This document shows positions 62,280 to 64,000 of a DNA stretch of 64,000 nucleotides, piece after piece. Source of the DNA: Hyalangium versicolor (GTDB lineage Bacteria > Myxococcota > Myxococcia > Myxococcales > Myxococcaceae); contig NZ_JAHXBF010000020.1 in assembly GCF_020103695.1 (NCBI RefSeq), forward strand, positions 1 through 64,000, in the 5' to 3' direction. The position numbers were made by a program, and so were the translations under genes. Below the pieces are notes generated by a model. That model made no database searches. It saw nothing but the letters and a program-made list of their open reading frames with translations, and had not been told where the DNA came from. Position 1 is the first letter of the stretch. Each line of letters opens with the position of its first letter.

Positions 62280-63017
62280 TCATGACTGCCTCCGATCGTC
62301 CCGTTCGATCACGCCATCCTTGAGGAAGAGGATCCTCCGGGCGTGCTCGGCGATGTCCTGTTCGTGTGTCACGAGCATCAGGGTTTGTCCCTGGGAATGG
62401 AGCTCGCCAAAGAGTGCCATGATCTCCTCGCCTGTCTTGCTGTCGAGCGCACCCGTGGGCTCGTCCGCCAGCAGGAGGGCCGGGCGTGTCACCAGGGCGC
62501 GGGCGATGGCCACGCGCTGGCGCTGTCCGCCCGAGAGCTCATTGGGCCGGTGGTCCTTGCGAGACCCCAGGCCCACCTTGTCCAGGAGCACGGCGGCCCG
62601 TTCGCGGCGCTCGCGCTTCTTCACGCCCGCGTAGACCAGGGGCATCGCCACGTTGTCCAGGGCGGAGGCGCGGGGCAACAGGTTGAAGCTCTGGAAGACG
62701 AAGCCGATCTCCCGGTTGCGGATGCGCGCCAGTTGCTCCTCGCTCAAGCCCGCCACCGGCTGTCCGTTGAGCCAGTACTGCCCGGCGCTCGGGATGTCGA
62801 GGCAGCCGATCAGGTTCATGAAGGTGGACTTGCCGGAGCCGGATGGGCCCATGACGGCCACGTACTCGTTGCGGCGGATCTCCAGGTTCACGCCGCGCAG
62901 GGCGTGGACCGTCTCGGAGCCCAGCTTGTACGTCTTCGTCAGGCTCTCGACGCGGATGACGACGTCGGCGAACGAGCGTTCTCCCGAGGAGGCTCCGGGC
63001 GCTGCCGCGGCGCTCAC
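62280..63017 (-). CDS. MacB/LolD-type ABC transporter ATPase, 245 aa
   Basis: Walker A GPSGSGKST, Q-loop region FVFQSFNLLPR, signature LSGGQRQR, Walker B ALLLADEPTGALDS and the H-switch VTHEQD. It is the energy unit for the permease two genes downstream. The GTG at 63017 overlaps the stop of the upstream TolC gene (GTGA), so translation is coupled; the same frame is open further upstream as shadow of the TolC gene. The N-terminal 20 residues are Ala/Ser-rich and not conserved. Confidence 0.93.
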   Translation of the reverse strand: MSAAAAPGASSGERSFADVVIRVESLTKTYKLGSETVHALRGVNLEIRRNEYVAVMGPSGSGKSTFMNLIGCLDIPSAGQYWLNGQPVAGLSEEQLARIRNREIGFVFQSFNLLPRASALDNVAMPLVYAGVKKRERRERAAVLLDKVGLGSRKDHRPNELSGGQRQRVAIARALVTRPALLLADEPTGALDSKTGEEIMALFGELHSQGQTLMLVTHEQDIAEHARRILFLKDGVIERDDRRQS

Positions 63018-64000
63018 AGCTCCCTCCCGAGGATGGATTGGAGCTCCGCGCGCGAGAGCAGGTAGTCGAAGCGCAGGCTCACGAGGCTGTTCTGGGCCTC
63101 CACGAGGGCGGCCTGGGAGGTGAGCAGCTCCAGGATGGTGGTGGCGCCCAGGCGGTAGCGCTCCTGCTGGACGCGGAGATCCTCCTGGGCCACGGCCACG
63201 GCCTGCCGGTTCAGCTCGAGCCGGTCTTCGATGAGCTGGAGCTGGCTCAGCACTCGCTCGGCCTCGGAGCGTACGGAGCGCCGGGTGTCGGTGAGCTGGG
63301 CCTGGGCGACCTCCGCCTGGGTCCGTGCGCGCACCATGCTCTCGTCGCGCTGGAAGCCATCGAAGATGTTGTAGGACAGGCCCAGGCGGATGGACCAACT
63401 GTTGCGGCTGCCGGTGATCTCGAAGTCCTCGTTGGACCAGTCGTAGCCGCCGGACAGGCGGATGGAGGGATAGTACTGGGAGCGCGCCGTGCCGATGCCC
63501 GCCTCGGCTGCGAGCACGGAGGCCTCGGCGGCCTTCACCGTGGGGGCCTGGGCCACGAGCTGGTTCACCACCTCCTCGCGCGACGCCTTGATGGGCGAGG
63601 GCTCGAGGGGACCCGAGGGGGCTGGATCCACGGGCCCCTCCACGCCGACGAGCCGGCCCAGGCTCAGGGCGGCGGTGAGGCGCTGGTTCTCCTGCTGGAG
63701 CAGGGACTCGCGCGCGGTGTTGAGCTCGAGCTGGGCCCGGAGCAGGTCCGAGCGCGTCGCCGAGCCCACGGAGAGCCGCTTCTCGGCGAAGCCCACACCC
63801 TCCTGGGCGCGCTCGATGCGGGCCTTGGCCACGGCCATGAGCTCCTCGGCGCGCAGTCCATCGAAGAAGGAGCGCTCGACGGACTGCTCGACGGAGAAAC
63901 GCTGGGCGACGAGCTGGGCCTGCGCGGACTGGGTATCGGCCTGGGTGCGCTGCCGCTCGGAGCGGCGGCGGAAGCCGGTGAACACGTCCCACGACGCGGA
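63014..64000 (-). CDS. TolC family outer-membrane efflux protein, partial
   Basis: The visible 328 residues are the later part of a TolC/OEP protein: FTGFRRRSERQRTQADTQSAQAQL opens a long coiled-coil region, followed by the conserved YYPSIRLSGGYDWSNE and a second helical hairpin that ends with YLLSRAELQSILG. The N-terminal part, with signal peptide and first OEP repeat, lies beyond the right edge, so the gene is truncated by the window and not by mutation. It is the first visible gene of the exporter operon and gives the outer-membrane channel for the MacA/MacB pump. Confidence 0.9.
   Translation of the reverse strand, partial: SASWDVFTGFRRRSERQRTQADTQSAQAQLVAQRFSVEQSVERSFFDGLRAEELMAVAKARIERAQEGVGFAEKRLSVGSATRSDLLRAQLELNTARESLLQQENQRLTAALSLGRLVGVEGPVDPAPSGPLEPSPIKASREEVVNQLVAQAPTVKAAEASVLAAEAGIGTARSQYYPSIRLSGGYDWSNEDFEITGSRNSWSIRLGLSYNIFDGFQRDESMVRARTQAEVAQAQLTDTRRSVRSEAERVLSQLQLIEDRLELNRQAVAVAQEDLRVQQERYRLGATTILELLTSQAALVEAQNSLVSLRFDYLLSRAELQSILGREL

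Overview
High-GC DNA whose gene content points to a myxobacterium of the Cystobacterineae type (Archangium, Cystobacter, Stigmatella or a relative). The signs are a WD40-fused Ser/Thr kinase, PAS-rich histidine kinases, a compact NRPS-PKS gene, many lipoproteins, secreted chitinase and subtilisin, a SET-domain methyltransferase with a histone-H1-like tail, and a Cys-rich protein of a type usually fused to myxobacterial kinases. No rRNA, tRNA, phage, IS element or CRISPR array was seen. The genus is inference.

Layout. 1-3.6 kb: a small unknown gene and a 1027-aa toxin-like protein with an OTU-protease-like Cys/His signature. 3.6-8.7 kb: secreted VWA protein, then a polytopic membrane protein overlapping an FkbM methyltransferase. 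8.8-16.1 kb: WD40 kinase, GH18 chitinase lipoprotein, and a translationally coupled histidine kinase/response regulator pair. 16.2-27.5 kb: a small biosynthetic locus, with one megasynthase C-A-T-C-A-T-KS-AT-ACP-TE, divergent from an MbtH gene that overlaps an SDR gene. 27.6-31.9 kb: two MbnP/MbnH pairs arranged tail to tail, probably copper-related. 32.1-39.1 kb: aldo/keto reductase, then divergently a 1605-aa protein (degenerate phosphoesterase, WD40, Roc GTPase, winged-helix-like region, Zn ribbon, intact phosphoesterase) followed by a membrane zinc-knuckle protein. This is the best candidate for an undescribed NTPase-switched system. 39.1-49.5 kb: acetyltransferase, kinase-tail-like protein, lipoprotein, receiver-PAS-kinase hybrid, PfkB sugar kinase, envelope protein, SGNH hydrolase, amidohydrolase and a small Cys-rich lipoprotein. 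49.6-54.8 kb: secreted proteins, including a Hint-domain lipoprotein and a subtilisin. 55-59.5 kb: MATE exporter, DUF4032 kinase-like protein, DUF423 protein and SET methyltransferase. 59.5-64 kb: a MacA/MacB-type tripartite exporter in the order TolC, ATPase, adaptor, permease, with the TolC gene cut by the right edge.

Starts were chosen from ribosome binding sites, ATGA/GTGA/TTGA overlaps, signal peptides and domain edges. Functions come from motifs read by eye. No database search or alignment program was run.
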